This document shows, piece after piece, positions 1-13,344 of a stretch of 64,000 nt of DNA. Source of the stretch: Fremontodendron californicum (lineage: Eukaryota > Streptophyta > Magnoliopsida > Malvales > Malvaceae); the NCBI GenBank assembly GCA_030761205.1, contig JAULJL010000024.1, positions 21,570,126-21,634,125 of the forward strand, read 5' to 3'. The notes under the pieces were generated by a model, which ran no database searches, was not told the DNA's origin, and saw only the letters and a program-made list of their open reading frames with translations. Positions within the stretch are counted from its first letter, which is position 1; the number at the start of each line of letters is the position of its first letter. A program made the translations under genes and the position numbers.

Positions 1-1105
1 AGATTTGCCTCCAAATTTATGATTTTTTGAAACATGTTTTTTTTCTATGAAAAACCAATCATATTATTTTCAAAAGAATTTCGGGGTAGTGGATCCTACT
101 ATGGTACAATATCCAAATGTTCATGTGACACTACCGGTTTTATGAAATCATCAAATGAAATTATTATCACCATCCATTTATTGCAAAAACGAGATCAATA
201 ATACAATAAAAAATGTACATGCTCTATTCACACATGTATGAAATGTGCAAAATGCAAAAAAAAAAAAATGCTTGAAAAAAGATTTTTATTTTTTTATTTC
301 AAACAGTTAATGAATATTTGCCCTCACAAATATGTACTTATATAGGTATCACAGTGCCTTTGGGACGGATTATCACATTTATTACGGGCGATGTACGTAC
401 ATCATTACCCGATCTACAAAACTTCTTCAGAGTGTAAAATAGGTAACAAAAGGTTTATAAATGTCCCTCCATGTGTTCCTATTTTCGGTATATCTAACGA
501 AAATCCGGCATGGCTTCGCCTAGGTTTATTATATGAAGGTGAATCAGTTCTAAGGCCTCGAATTGTTCCTCACTGTCGTCGGTGAAGGCTAGTAAGGCAC
601 CCCGGTAAAAGCGGGTTCAATTCGTTAGAGTATATTTTCCTATGCCCGTACGGAGGATTATCACGAAGGCATTAGGTACTTTATACACCGAAAATGTTTC
701 ACTAGCCCATACGGAGGATCATCACGAAGGCGTAGTTACTTTACTCCCACTTAAAAGGACGGAACCCGGGTAGAGGATTCATGTTATGCAAATATAGTGT
801 GTGTGGAGGAACAAAACAAATCTGTCACCACCTATTCTACACCCCTTATTCTAAATACCCCACTAAAACCAAACAATGTAAAGCATCGGTTAAGCAAACA
901 TATAAATATATGCAACAAAATAACCAAAGAACAGATAATAATATGCATGCATATGACAATGATCAAATTCAAAAACATTTTATTATTTTCAAAATTCTCT
1001 TTTATTTTTTTTAAAAAATATGGGAATTAAAATTAAATACCAATTAAACCAACAAAACGAGACTTTGATAACACACGACTAATTCTAGGCCTGACTCTCT
1101 AAAGT

Positions 1106-1124
1106 GTCCCCAGTGGAGTCGCCA
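1106..1124 (-). other. Primer binding site, tRNA-Arg type
   Basis: On the minus strand, three bases after the LTR end (GGTTGCGACA), the sequence reads TGGCGACTCCACTGGGGAC. It starts with the TGG that pairs with a tRNA CCA end, and the rest fits the tRNA-Arg 3' end used by Ogre/Tat elements. The same site with one difference is at 60106-60124. Confidence 0.75.
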
Positions 1125-1127
1125 AGC

Positions 1128-1807
1128 TGTCGCAACCTAAAAAATAACAAGTCTCATCGCAAGACTTTATTACTCGTTAAGCGTGACATTAAAAAAAAAG
1201 GAAAAGTCGACTTAATTCCTCTTGAAGAATGAAGGTTTTGAAAATGACCTTGAAAAAGACATGGAGTCACCATCTTTTTTAGCTAGGTGTGATCGGCCAC
1301 CTATTAAAACCGGTTTTATAAAATATTTTAAAATTAATTAAAACATTTTTAAAACCAATTTCAAGTCTGCATTTTAAAACCAGAGAAATCAAAGAAACGG
1401 GTTCGGGACTCGGTTACATATGGGGAAGGGTTAGCACCCCCACAACGCCCGTATGAAACAGTACCTTATTAATCATGTGTTATCTCAAGTCTCGGTAAAA
1501 GAGTTGGTTTTAAATTTATTTCTAGTTAATTCCCAATTTAAAGAAAAATAATTCCATTTTTAATTGAAAATGATTCGCAATTTATAAATTCAAAATTTTC
1601 CTATATTCCCCAACAAACGTGGCAAAACATAGAAATTTTTATTAGTTTGGAAAACTTTCCGAATCATTCTCATTTTAAAAAAGATATTCCGTTATTAATT
1701 ATAATTGATGATATTCTCCCCAGCAAACCTGGCAGAGAACTCATGAATTATTTTAACTCGGGAATATCTTTATTTTATTGAAAATCATTACATTTTTGAA
1801 AATATTA

Positions 1808-1843
<36 letters not shown>

Positions 1844-4800
1844 TATGAATATGCATGACACAAATAAAATGACATAGCAAAATCTAAATAATATAATGCA
1901 ACCTAAATGATATGATATAATTTAAATGTCTTAGCATATTCTAAATGAAATGGAATATCCTAAGTTATATGATATATTCTAAATGAAATGAAATGACCTA
2001 GGAAATATAATATATTCTATATGAAATGAAATGAAATGTCCTAAGTCAATTGATATGAAATAAAATATCCTAAATGACATAATATATATCCTAAATGAAA
2101 TGAAATAACCTAGGTAACATAATATATTCTATATGAAATGGAATAATTTAAATGACATGGCAAATATGAATGATATGGCATATAATTTAAATGACATGGA
2201 ATATAAAATAATGCTATCATATAATATGCATGAAAATAATAATGCATGAACATAGTATATGCTAAAGAATATAAAAATAACATAACTAAATAAAAAGCAT
2301 AGGATATCATGAAATATTCAAAATCATATAATAAACAATATAACATAATCATAACAATATCATAGAAATTATCATAGCAAAAATCACATATTATATAAAA
2401 TGCATGAATATGAAAATGCAATGCATGAAAATGTATTTTTTCCTTTAATTAAGGAAATCCGTATATCTAAAAAGATATCCGGCTACCTTAGGAAAATATG
2501 TCAAGTTAAATATTCTAAAACCAAAATACTTTGTGATTGTTTGAAAACAATTTGGAAAAGCTTAGATTAAAAATAAAAAAATAAAAACTAGGCTAAACCT
2601 TTTTTAAATGGCTCTAATTTCCTAAGTTTAAAATCCCGGACTTGACCACCTTTAACCCGAGACTTAAAAAATCATTTTTAGAGTTTAATAAGGCTTAGAA
2701 ACTACTCTAAGTCAGTAGCTAAACTTCCTAATCAGCTCCCTCTAAGTAACTTAAACCAAAACAGAAAAATGATTTTTCTTTAAATTCAATTCTGCCAGTT
2801 TTAAGCCATAATTTTTTACCCTATTTTTAAAAATTCAAAAAAATCTAAAAAAAATACTGGAGACTAAGGACATGCAAAGCTACATGGGTAAAAATCATCT
2901 TAATTTTCTGATTAAAGATGAATGCCCAGAAAAATCGGGAAAGTATGAGTGCTGGGTGAAAAAAAAAACTGTTTTGCCAAAATACATTTTTCCCTTTGAT
3001 AAAATCATTTAAAAATCAAAGTAAAAATATTTAAGACTCACAAAATGACTCACAAAAAGTAGCTAGGACTTTTTAAAAGTTAGATAAAAATTGGCTAAGT
3101 AAAAAAAATCACAAAGGTAGAATAAGCAATTTGACAAACCTTAATTTTCCACAAGTATGCTCAAGAGAGCATGACTTTGAACCATTAATTGGCCTAAGTC
3201 ATTAGTCGAGTGGCATAGACACGAAATGCATGAAAAAATACAGCAAATATGATGCATGGAATATTCCATGGTTTTAAACCTAAATGTCCTGAAAAAATGC
3301 ATGGCATCAATATAGTGACCTAGACCTAAATGAACTTGCATGGCATTGAATGCAACCTAGGTCTAAAATGCATGGACATGCATGGCAAAATAAACCAAAC
3401 CTAACAACTAAAATATGCATGGCAATAACACAAACACAAGGCATGCTTAAACCAAAAACTCAACCAAATATCATGCAAATGCCAACCTATCAACTAACAT
3501 AGCAAAAATGCAACACACAATGCAAAATAACATGGTAGCCGAATGGCCTAAGGTTCCAAACAAGTATGGCATTTTCACAAACACTTGATATACTTAAACT
3601 AAATACTCAATCAAATGTCATGCAAATACAAACCTATCAACTAACATAGCAAAAATGCACACACAATGCTAGATACATGAAGTGGCCGAATGGCGTAAGA
3701 TTCCAAACAAGCATGACATTTTCACAAACACTTGATATACTAAACATGCTCAACTAAAACATAACACTCAAATCATGCAAAAACAAAGTAGAGATATTAA
3801 AACTAACAAGCATTTTCACAAACACTTGATATACTAAATATAAAACATCAACAAATTTAAACATTATGAAAACAGAAAATTGAAAATGCAAGAACATGAT
3901 AATGAACTCATAAATGGCAACAAACAAGCGACCAAATTAAAACAAGCTTCAAGTATATGTAGTAGAAGAATATTTAAAGCATCAAGACTAAAAAAATAAC
4001 ATGAATAACATGACAAATTAAGGCAAAATAGCAACTATAAAAATCTAGGCCATTCGGCCATGGTAAGAAAAAATAAGAAAAAAATGTAAGAACTTGTTTA
4101 AGAAAAAATTAAAAAGAACATAAAAAAACACTTATTTAAAAAGAAAACTCACCAAAATAATAATCAAAATAGCAAAACAAGAATGGAAAATCAAGAAAGT
4201 GCAAGAGTTGGTGCTAAAAGCAACCTGAAGAAGCTATCTTTCAAGCTTTATCTCTTCAAACTTTCCTTTCCTTTCTAAACTTTTTATTTTTGCTTTCAAC
4301 CAAGGAAAGAAAAACTAAGCAAAACCAAGAAGAAATCTGAAAAATGAAGTCTGAAAATAAAAATCTGGATCCACCCTATAGTGCTGGCAGAATTTTACCT
4401 CACTCTTCCCTAGGATGTTGTCATTTTTACTCCAACCAATTTCCATCCAAGGGCTAGTGATTCAAGGTGAAAAATCATGAAATTATCACCCTTAGATTAG
4501 GCCATTAGCTGTCCATAATTACAGCTGTTCAAGATAATGTTGACACTCTCCCTCTTCATGCATTGGCCCATGTGGCTTATTTGCAATGGCTTGATAAAAA
4601 AAAATCACTAACTAACTCCTAATTCTTGGCCTTTTGATTGAAAAATCAGAAGCTTCTTCTCTCTTTTGGGCCTTGGCTGGCCAGCACTCCCTTTTCCAGC
4701 CCAAGTCTGGTTTTTTTGAAAGGCAAGAAAAGCCCTTTTCGGTTGCTTGGGTAAAATAACCATTTCGCCCCCCGGATGTAAATAAACGGCAAACGGACTT

Positions 4801-6207
4801 CAAATTCAAATTTTATTTTTTTAATACTTTCAAAATAATAAAATATTGAATTCTGAAAGGTTTTAAAATTTTCCGAGTCCGTTTGCTATTTATTTGGATT
4901 TTTTCTTCCAAAAATGCCCTTTTATGCCCCTACATTTTACCATTTTTTAAACGAGCTCCAAATCAATATTTTTCTTCACCAATATCTTCCAAATAATTGA
5001 AAAGTGTGATCTGGAAGTTTTCATAATTTTTGGAACTCATTTGGTATTTTTTTCGGGATTTATCTGCTTGAATTACTGCATAGGAGGCCCTGAAATTGGC
5101 CATTTTGCAAACGGACTCCGAATCAAGATTTTCTTTCGCCAATCTCTTCCAAATAGTTTAAAATGAGATTTGCAAATTTTTAGAAGATTTGGAGTTCATT
5201 TGCTATTTTTTTGGGGATTTTCCTTCGTGAATTACTACATAAGAGACCCGGGATTTGGCCATTTTGCAAACGAACTCCGAATCAAGATTTTATTTCACCA
5301 ATATATTCCAAATAATTTAAAAATGAGATTTACAAATTTTCAGAAGATTTGGAGTTCATTTGTTATTTTTCTAGGATTTATCTTCTTGAATTTTTGCATA
5401 AGAGACCCGGGATTTGACCATTTGCAAACGAACTCCGAATCAAGATTTTATTTCGCCAATCTCTTCCAAATGATTTAATAATGGGATTTGCAAATTTTCA
5501 GAATTTTCGGAATTCATTTTCTATTTTTCCCAAATTTTCCAATTTTGCCCTTTTACCTCCGAAACCCGGTTTTGCTCAAAACAAGTCCGATTTTCAGATT
5601 TTCTTCAAACTAAGTCTTGGGCTATCCCTTTTTAATCATTCCTCATCCATTAGGGGCTTTAGTCTTACCAAGTCGGGCCATTTCTGTAATTCTTCCCGAT
5701 TTCCTCGAAATCCACCAAAAACCATAATTCTCGGTTTTCTCCCGAATTGACTTTTCTTTTAGTTTTTCTTTCAAGTGGCTTCTCCATTACCTGTATTCAG
5801 TGCTTATCTTTCATTTGCAACCTTCAATTTTGACCAATTCGATCTTTTAAGCACTTTTCCCCAAATTTCCCGGATTAGGGTTTCTTTTCTATTGAATCTC
5901 CATAACCCAACTTCCGAACTCCATATCTTTCGATGTAGACCTCGGATTATCAAAATTATTTCTCCATTTTTCAATTGAACTTCAAATCTTGATTTTGAAA
6001 GTGGGTTGACTTTTTCAATAGTTGACTTTTTTGGGGTTGACTTTTTGGGGTTGACTTTTTTCAAGTTTGACTTTTTATGCTCGCCCTCTTAAACTAAGTC
6101 TCGGAGTACCACCTGCAGGATGAAAAAAGTCTTTTTACATTCTGAAACATCAATTTAGGAAGAAAACATACTTGTTTTAGTGGTCCGGACAAAATTTGGT
6201 GTCTACA
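1128..6207 (-). repeat. 5' LTR of Ogre-1 (5.08 kb)
   Basis: On the minus strand it begins TGTAGACACC (ending at 6207) and ends GGTTGCGACA (at 1128), so it has TG..CA termini. It aligns along nearly its whole length with the LTR at 48450-53176, with several insertions and deletions. It is longer in the 1850-2450 and 3500-3900 regions and lacks the 36-bp and 214-bp tandem repeats of the other copy. An AT dinucleotide run lies at 1811-1840. I see no conserved coding frame in it. Confidence 0.85.
1811..1840. repeat. (AT)n microsatellite inside the Ogre-1 LTR
   Basis: An uninterrupted run of AT dinucleotides, absent from the matching place in the second LTR copy (near 49160). Confidence 0.95.
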
Positions 6208-6466
6208 ATCATTGATTAACTATTGATGACTTTAACTAGCCTATTTTATTTAAAAATGGTTTTGAAAATTTTATAAATCCAGCACCTTTTTTTTTCCTTC
6301 TCTTTTCTTTGTATTAGAAAATTGTCCGTGATTTCTAGTCTATAGTTTAAGAAAAAAATATGATCTAAAGTTATTTTGTTAATAATGTTTCCAATGTGTT
6401 ATATAAAACATCAAGTTCAATTTTGCCAACAGCCGTGTTATCTGTTAGTACATTATTGGACTTTTA

Positions 6467-7019
6467 GGGTGTGTTTGGACGATGAATTTTAAAGAGGAAA
6501 TTCATTTATAGAGGAATTTTTAAAATTCTAAAATATAATTACCTTATTTGGCAAAATAAAAATTAAAATCCTTAAATTCTTGAAATTTGAAAGAGGAAAG
6601 AGGAATTTTAGATGCCTCAAATTCCACATCCGGAAGTGGGATTTATGAAATTCTTTGATTTTTTACTGAAATATTAACATTTATTATGTTTTCTTTTTTT
6701 ATTCAACTTTTATTTTTTTCAATTCTAACTGCGAAAACTCATTTTATTTTATTTTTAATTTTTCATGTTATTAGTAATACATATATATTTTTACAAATCT
6801 AATGACATCCATATTGCATATTTTTCTCAATATTTTTTTATTTTATCTCTAAATATTGTTTTTTTTAACTTATCAAATTCCAATATTCAAAATTTCTTTC
6901 TAAAAAATATTTATCCAAACAATACAATTACAAATGCTAGTATTTTGAATTGATGCATTTTAAAATGCTAGTATTTCAAAAAATTTCAAAATTTTAAAAT
7001 TTTTCATCCAAACACACCC
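6467..7019. mobile_element. PIF/Harbinger (Tourist-like) MITE
   Basis: A 553-bp non-coding element with terminal inverted repeats: it starts GGGTGTGTTTGGA and ends TCCAAACACACCC. A 3-bp target duplication TTA (6464-6466 and 7020-7022) flanks it. TTA duplication plus this kind of terminus is the Tourist/PIF-Harbinger signature. The interior is AT-rich with no transposase. Confidence 0.8.
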
Positions 7020-7022
7020 TTA

Positions 7023-7560
7023 AAGATTCGTTTGAAAGGGGTATTTCAAAACAAAAAAAATCAATCAAGAGATTCGGAAGTCTAAAATTTAATTGTCTTG
7101 TTTGGCAAAGAAAATGGATAATTTCAAATTTTAAGAGGAATTTCATGAGTGAATTTATGTGGTACTCAAATTTTCTCTTAAAAATTTACTTAAAGAGTTG
7201 ACTTTTTAAAATTACTCCAAATCTTCCCTCACTTTATTATACATGATTCACCATAAAATACAAAATTCAAAAAAAATAAATATAATTTTATTTAACTATA
7301 ATATTTTATTTTTTTATTTTTTTCGTTATAATAATATCTATACATTTTTATAAATCTACTGACATTCATATTGCATATTTTTTTGATATTTTTTATCTTT
7401 AATATCATTATTTTTATTTTATAATTATTTTTTATCTTATCAAATTTCAGTAGTCAATTATTTTTTTAATAAAAACTATTATCCAAACAACTTCAAATGC
7501 TTTTATTTCAAAAATCTTCAAAATTTCAACATTTTTCATTCAAAATTTCAACAGTTCCGG
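7023..7560. repeat. Degenerate relative of the neighbouring MITE
   Basis: The start (GATTCGTTTGAAAGGGG) and the end (CAAAATTTCAACATTTTTCA and what follows) resemble the termini and subterminal sequence of the element at 6467-7019, as does the AT-rich interior. The ends are too worn to define repeats or a target duplication. Confidence 0.4.
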
Positions 7561-8172
7561 TGTCTATGGTTCAACCTTTGACAACCTCAAGTTACAAAGA
7601 GAAAAAAAAAAAAGTTCAATTGTATTTAAGTTAGTGTTGGATTAAAATTTAAATTTAAATATGGAATAATAACAAAATAATATATTGTAAATGATTATTT
7701 TTATAAATATTTTGCTAACGAGTGTACTAAGAATATTGTTTAAGGTTACTATATATAATAATATATTCATCCAATGAATTAAAAATAATGAATAAAGTTA
7801 TCAATTACTGTATTTAGTACAATATTATTAGAAATAGTATATTAACTAACCTTAAAAAATACCTAAAGGGTACTCATTAGCAAAACTTTTTAATAATAAA
7901 ATCATATATCATATTAAATACAATAAGGGTAGTATTAAAAATAATTTGATATTCATATTTAGTATGTTTTAAATTAATTTTATTTCATAATCCAACCAAA
8001 GATTTAGCATTGATTAATTTTATTGATTGTTGATAAATAAAAAAAAAATTATTGATATAATGTATACTAATTATAAATGGTAACATTTTAGAAATTTTAT
8101 TTAAGAAAAAAATATAATTTATTTATTAACTCATTTTAAATTTTAAACAAAATCATATAATTATAATCCAGA
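7561..8172. other. AT-rich spacer, nothing recognised
   Basis: About 610 bp of very AT-rich sequence without a coding frame, tandem repeat or element terminus that I can support. Confidence 0.6.
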
Positions 8173-8676
8173 TAGAGGAGTTCACTATTCGGTTTTAACC
8201 GAATTAACCGACCAAAATTTTATTCGGTTCAGTTAATCGGTTAATCGAATAAATTTCGGTTAATGGTTAATGGTTTTGAAAATTTTCGGTTATCGGTTAA
8301 TTCGGTTCGGTTAAGCGAAAATAACCGAATTACACGAATTAACCGAAACTATGTAATGTTCATACTTTATCATGCTTTATTAGCTGTGTTTGTTTGATAT
8401 TTGGATTTTATAATATGTTGGATTTTGATTGGTTGGACTTGGATAGATTATTTGGATATAAAATCATGTATTAAAAATAGGTTAGCAAATTAAATTAGGT
8501 ATTTATTTCGGTTAATTCGAAAATCGATCGAATTAATCGAAATAATTTAGGTTCGGTTAATTCACCGTTTTAACTATTCGGTTCGGTTAATGGTTAATAG
8601 AAAAACATTTTCGGTTAATTCGGTTAATCATAATTCGGTTCGATTATTAACCGAATTAACCGAATGAACACCCCTA
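8173..8676. mobile_element. hAT-type MITE with AACCGAATT-rich arms
   Basis: A 504-bp element. The left end TAGAGGAGTTCAC and the inverted right end TAGGGGTGTTCAT match in most positions. Both arms are dense in the motif CGGTTAATTCGGTTAA and its complement, so the element could fold back on itself. The flanks AATCCAGA (8165-8172) and AATCCAAA (8677-8684) are an 8-bp target duplication with one change, the size made by hAT transposases. No coding capacity. Confidence 0.7.
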
Positions 8677-9162
8677 AATCCAAATATTTTCGAGTTATAA
8701 ATTTAGGTTTTTATGGGTTTTATATCAAATTGGTCTCAAATTGATCTTGCGAGTTTGGATCGTGTCAATTTCGGATTATTTTTTATTCATATCACCTTAG
8801 GATTAGATTTTCTTTTCGACTTCATACTTTTTCAAATTTGAATTTTTTTAATGCAGATCTTTGATTTTTTTTAATCAATCGAATTGGTTTAAGTTCGATT
8901 TTAAGACAATTTAAGCGTGTATTATGTAAAAGGAAAATGTAATAAATCCCTTTTTTTTCAATGCATCTTTTGAATTTTAGACAGAGAAAATGTAAAAAGA
9001 AATTTGGACCAAAAGAAGTCGAATTACTTATGTAAAAAAAAAAATTGGAACAAAAAAAAAAAATCGAATCACTTACGCTTAGGATAACGTTAAATGAAGT
9101 GTAAAAAATATGAAAAAATAAATAAATAAATAATTATTTTGAAGAAAAGTAATTTCATTAAA
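8677..9162. other. AT-rich spacer
   Basis: No gene seen. It contains two short A-runs and ends at the 3' end of the LINE remnant. Confidence 0.55.
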
Positions 9163-10020
9163 TCAAGCATGGATACATTCTTTACTAATGATACTGGATA
9201 TTTCACCCGGACAATCCTCAACCCACACCCTATTATTTGTGTTATGCAGACCTTGTATAGCTAGAGTATGAGCAGCCCCATTCCCCTCTCTCCTAACATG
9301 TTTAAATTCACAGCCAAGAAAATCAGCTTCATCTATAATAGATCTACTTCCATGGTTATAATCCCTCGTGCATCTCCTTCCGGTTCGATCACTGTAAGTC
9401 CCATGTCTTTGGCAAACTCTAGTGCTCGCAACGCTGCTGTTGCTTCTGCCATGAAAGGATATTACTGAGGTTGGCAGTTGAAGAAGATAGGTAAGCCAAC
9501 AATGATCTCAGCTTCCTCCTCCGGGCTGAAATGCTCGAAAATAAAGTCTGTGTGCCACTGCCGTGTCTTCTCATCAATTAGTTCTGTGACCAATGTATTC
9601 TCCTCCATTAACCCTCTGTCTGATTGTTCCAAATCCTTATCTGCTGTCCTTTGCCAACTCTCCACCGTATGCTTCTCCATGTCTGAGAGGGTCTCCTTCC
9701 CAGACTGGAGTCCAAGAACGAGACTGATGGATAGTATTTTGCCTTCAATACCTGTGCAGCTAAAGTGTTTGATGCTGTCATTAATCGCCATCCCTGCTTA
9801 CCTAACAAAGCCAAATTAAATCTTTCCATGTCTCTAAAGCCCATACCTTTGGACACACACATCTTCTCTCATCGTAACCAATGTATACCCCTCTTCCCTT
9901 GTTTATGCGACCACCAATATGAACTAATGATCCCATTAATTTCCTTGCACAAAGACTTCGGTAACATGAAGCAGTTCATGGCATACATGGGTGTAGCCTG
10001 TAAGACCTCTTTGATGAAGT
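9163..10020 (-). pseudogene. LINE retrotransposon remnant: end of reverse transcriptase plus RNase H
   Basis: The 3' part of a plant non-LTR retrotransposon, in several frames. From 10020 downward the minus strand reads an RT C-terminal piece (ATPMYAMNCFMLPKS..), then the conserved KGMGFRDMERFNLALLGKQG block and a WRLM..AKYYP stretch typical of the zinc-binding domain after plant LINE RTs. From about 9450 to 9163 it encodes an RNase H domain: MAEATAALRAL (catalytic Glu), EGDARG (catalytic Asp) and, after an in-frame TAG and a frameshift near 9343, VRREGNGAAHTLA, ending in TGA at 9163-9165. The catalytic core of RT and everything upstream is missing, so it is 5'-truncated as most LINE copies are. 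Confidence 0.85.
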
Positions 10021-10790
10021 AGTTAAAATAATTAAATGCTGCTAAAAGTTCTCTATCTATTTTATTTTATCTTATCTTATAATAAATAAATACAATAAAA
10101 GTAATTCCTAATTATTGAGAGAGCAATTGTCACGTGACAAGCAGCTGTAATTTTTTTATAATTTTTTTTATAAATATCACGTGTTATATTTATGTTATTT
10201 TTTATATTATAATTATATTAAAATATTATATATATATATATATATATATTTACACGTTATGCAATTTTGACACATTCGTGTTATTTTAGTGTTATTTTTC
10301 GTGCTGTATTGTATTTTAGTTATTTATTCGTGTTGTATCGTGTTTTAGTTATTTATTCGTGTTCGTATCGGGTTCGAAATTACCAGATCTAATTAGCACT
10401 ATTCAAATAACTCTCAATTTTTTGTCCCGTTATTTTTTTGTGTCGTATTGATAGATTTTGACACATTCGTGTATTCATGTTGTATTAGTGTTATTTTTTC
10501 GTACTATATTGTGTTTTAGTTATTTTTTCATGTTCGTTTCATGTCCGAAATTGCTAGGTCTAATTGGCACTATTCAAATAATTCTCAATTTTGAGTCAAG
10601 TTCGTTTTATATAAACTTCGACATGCTCGTGTATTCACGTCGTAATCATGTTATTTTTTCGTGTCGTGTCGTATTTTATTTATTTTTCATATCATATTAG
10701 TGTGTGACACTTTTAAAATAACTCTTAATTTTTATTTTGTGTCATATATTGTATAATGATTGCTTTTTTATTTTTTATATTTTGAAAAAT
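10021..10790. repeat. Diverged repeat, copy A
   Basis: This stretch (a CACGTGACAAGCAGC-like start, then segments rich in TTATTTTTTCGTGTTGTATTG and GACACATTCGTG) recurs as copy B at 10791-12085. Within each copy similar 300-bp segments also recur. No coding frame; identity of the family unknown. A TA-dinucleotide run lies at 10229-10249. Confidence 0.6.
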
Positions 10791-12085
10791 AAATACAATA
10801 AAAATAATCCCCTCAATTGAGAGGCAGTTGCTTGCCACGTGAAAAGCAAGAGAAAATTCTTCTTTTCTTTTTTTTTTGGTTGCAATTTTTTTATAATTAT
10901 CACCAATGTAGTCAGTACTGTATTTGTGGGTGTACCATTTTTGTTCTGGTACTGGTACGTATCGGTATCGATATCGGTGTGTTTCGGCGTACCGTTCAGG
11001 TTTACCAGTATTTTTCAAATATTTTTTCATATATCTATATGTATAACCTATTTTCAAGTTTCTTAATAAAATATATATTATATACACATGCAAATATACA
11101 TCCATTACATCCATTACATGCATATATATGTTTCTATGCAAATATAAGTTTTAAATATTTAATATCTAAAAATTTTAAATATCAAATAGGTAAAACAAAT
11201 ATTAAAAAATATAGTAAATTATTATTAATTATGTTAAATAGCCTAATTTAATGAACATATTTTATTTTTAAATGTAATTATGAAAAAAATAAAAATAATC
11301 ATGATACAAAAAATATTGAAACTGTTTTAAAAAATCAAATAAGTGAATTTTTTTTTTTTAAATTAAAAAAATCAAAATCTTGTACCAACCGGTACTGACC
11401 GGTATTGATCGATACAGATTGATACAGGCCAGTACCAAAATCGGAACGAAACTAAAGGCTGCCTGTACCGGTTTAGTTAAAAACTGGAACGTACTGACCG
11501 GTACCACCAATACCGGTACGGTACCGACCACCATGATTATCACGTGTTGTTTTTATGTTATTTTTTCGTATTTTAATCGTATTAAGGGTATTACATATAT
11601 ATAAATTTTGACATGTTATATATAGGTTTTGATACATTAGTCGTGCATTCGTGTTATTTTTCCGTATTGTATTGTGTTTCAGTTATTTTTTCATGCTCGT
11701 ATCGGATTTGAAATTGTCAGGTCTAATTAGTACTATTCAAATAACTCTCAATTTTGTGTCATGTTATTTTTTTGTGTTGTGTTGATAGATTTTGACACAT
11801 TCATGCATTCGTGTTGTGTTAGCATTATTTTTTCGTGTTGTGTTTTAGTTTTTTTCATGTTCGTTTTATGTCCAAAATTGTCGGATGTAATTGGCACTAT
11901 TCAAATAATTCTCAATTTTGTGTCAAGTTCGTTTTATATAAATTTTGACACGTTCGTGTATTTATGTCGTGGTCATGTTATTTTTTCGTATTGTGTCATA
12001 TTTTAATTAATTTTTCATGTCATGTTCGTGTGTGACACTATTCAAATAACTGTTAATTTTGTGTCACGTATTGTATAATGATTGG
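10791..12085. repeat. Diverged repeat, copy B, interrupted by a hAT MITE
   Basis: Copy B matches copy A on both sides of 10904-11535. Copy A near 10170-10185 keeps the uninterrupted site (AAATATCACGTGTTAT), so it works as the empty-site control for the MITE. The last part of copy B is also the start of the 656-bp tandem duplication. Confidence 0.6.
10904..11535. mobile_element. hAT-type MITE rich in GGTACCG motifs
   Basis: A 632-bp insertion flanked by a perfect 8-bp duplication ATTATCAC (10896-10903 and 11536-11543). The left end CAATGTAGTCAGTAC and the inverted right end CATGGTGGTCGGTAC match at most positions. Both ends carry repeated CGGTACC/CGGTATCG motifs. The paralogous sequence at 10170-10185 lacks it. 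No transposase, so a non-autonomous element. Confidence 0.75.
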
Positions 12086-13344
12086 TTCTTTATTTTTTTT
12101 TAAATAAAGTCATTAATTTTTTATATTATTAAATCAAAAACTATTGTATTGATAAATTATCGATAAAAATTAAAATATTGAATAATAATATGAGATGGTT
12201 GATGTAAGTAATTTTTTTTAAAACTTTTGACGTTGAATCAAAATAAAAAATATTATTATGATTAAATAATAAAAAAAAACTATATTAAATGATGTTATAA
12301 GTTTCGAGTTATTGTATAATAGTTGTTAGATTTATATTTTTTTTATTTCTTAATATGAATAGAAATTATGGATATCAATATAATATAAATGAATTAAATT
12401 TTGGTATCCATCATACTTTTTTTTACATATAATGAATTAAATTCGTGTATTAATGTTGTATTTGTATTGTTATATATCTATATCTTACTTTAAAAGTTGT
12501 CATCAAGTTAAGATATTTTCCATAGTTTACATAAAATTCAATTTTAACTCTAAATTCATGTTTTTTTTTTTTTATGTCATAATAATATTTAATGTATTGT
12601 CAATGATAATAAAATGAAGCACTGCGAGGATTTAAACACTAGTTCTATTAATTTGCTCCATGCTCGCTTTGGATAAAACTAATGTTAAGGACACTATTCA
12701 AATAACTGTTAATTTTGTGTCACGTATTGTATAATGATTGGTTCTTTATTTTTTTTAAATAAAGTCATTAATTTTTTATATTATTAAATCAAAAACTATT
12801 GTATTGATAAATTATCGATAAAAATTAAAATATTGAATAATAATATGAGATGGTTGATGTAAGTAATTTTTTTTAAAACTTTTGACGTTGAATCAAAATA
12901 AAAAATATTATTATGATTAAATAAAAAAAAAAAACTATATTAAATGATGTTATAAGTTTCGAGTTATTGTATAATAGTTGTTAGATTTATATTTTTTTTA
13001 TTTCTTAATATGAATAGAAATTATGGATATCAATATAATATAAATGAATTAAATTTTGGTATCCATCATACTTTTTTTTACATATAATGAATTAAATTCG
13101 TGTATTAATGTTGTATTTGTATTGTTATATATCTATATCTTACTTTAAAAGTTGTCATCAAGTTAAGATATTTTCCATAGTTTACATAAAATTCAATTTT
13201 AACTCTAAATTCATGTTTTTTTTTTTTTATGTCATAATAATATTTAATGTATTGTCAATGATAATAAAATGAAGCACTGCGAGGATTTAAACACTAGTTC
13301 TATTAATTTGCTCCATGCTCGCTTTGGATAAAACTAATGTTAAG
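12034..13344. repeat. Near-perfect 656-bp direct tandem duplication
   Basis: 12034-12689 and 12690-13344 are almost identical from GACACTATTCAAATAACTG to GGATAAAACTAATGTTAAG. By eye they differ mainly in the lengths of a T-run and an A-run. No gene is inside. The low divergence marks a recent duplication (or an assembly artefact). Confidence 0.9.

Larger units (their letters stand above)
1..6207 (-). mobile_element. Ogre/Tat-like LTR retrotransposon, left-truncated by the window (Ogre-1)
   Basis: A Ty3/gypsy-type element reading on the minus strand. The visible part is one complete LTR (1128-6207), a primer binding site just inside it, and about 1.1 kb of internal sequence running off the left edge. 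Because the primer site lies left of this LTR, it is the 5' LTR. The internal part (1-1127) is closely similar to 59018-60127 of the second element in this window. It has no convincing coding frame; the short frames in it are shared by both copies but look like untranslated leader. The five-kilobase LTR, the tRNA-Arg-type primer site and the TGTAGACACC start are what I expect of the Ogre/Tat lineage; the lineage call is by these hallmarks, since no pol is in view. Confidence 0.8.

Noticed and set aside
9268..9819. Plus-strand frames of 66 and 113 residues
   Set aside because: Shadows of the LINE RNase H and RT remnants encoded on the minus strand.
10725..11251. Overlapping frames of 138 and 144 residues on opposite strands
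   Set aside because: They cross the hAT MITE borders and consist of AT-rich repeat sequence; no homology seen.
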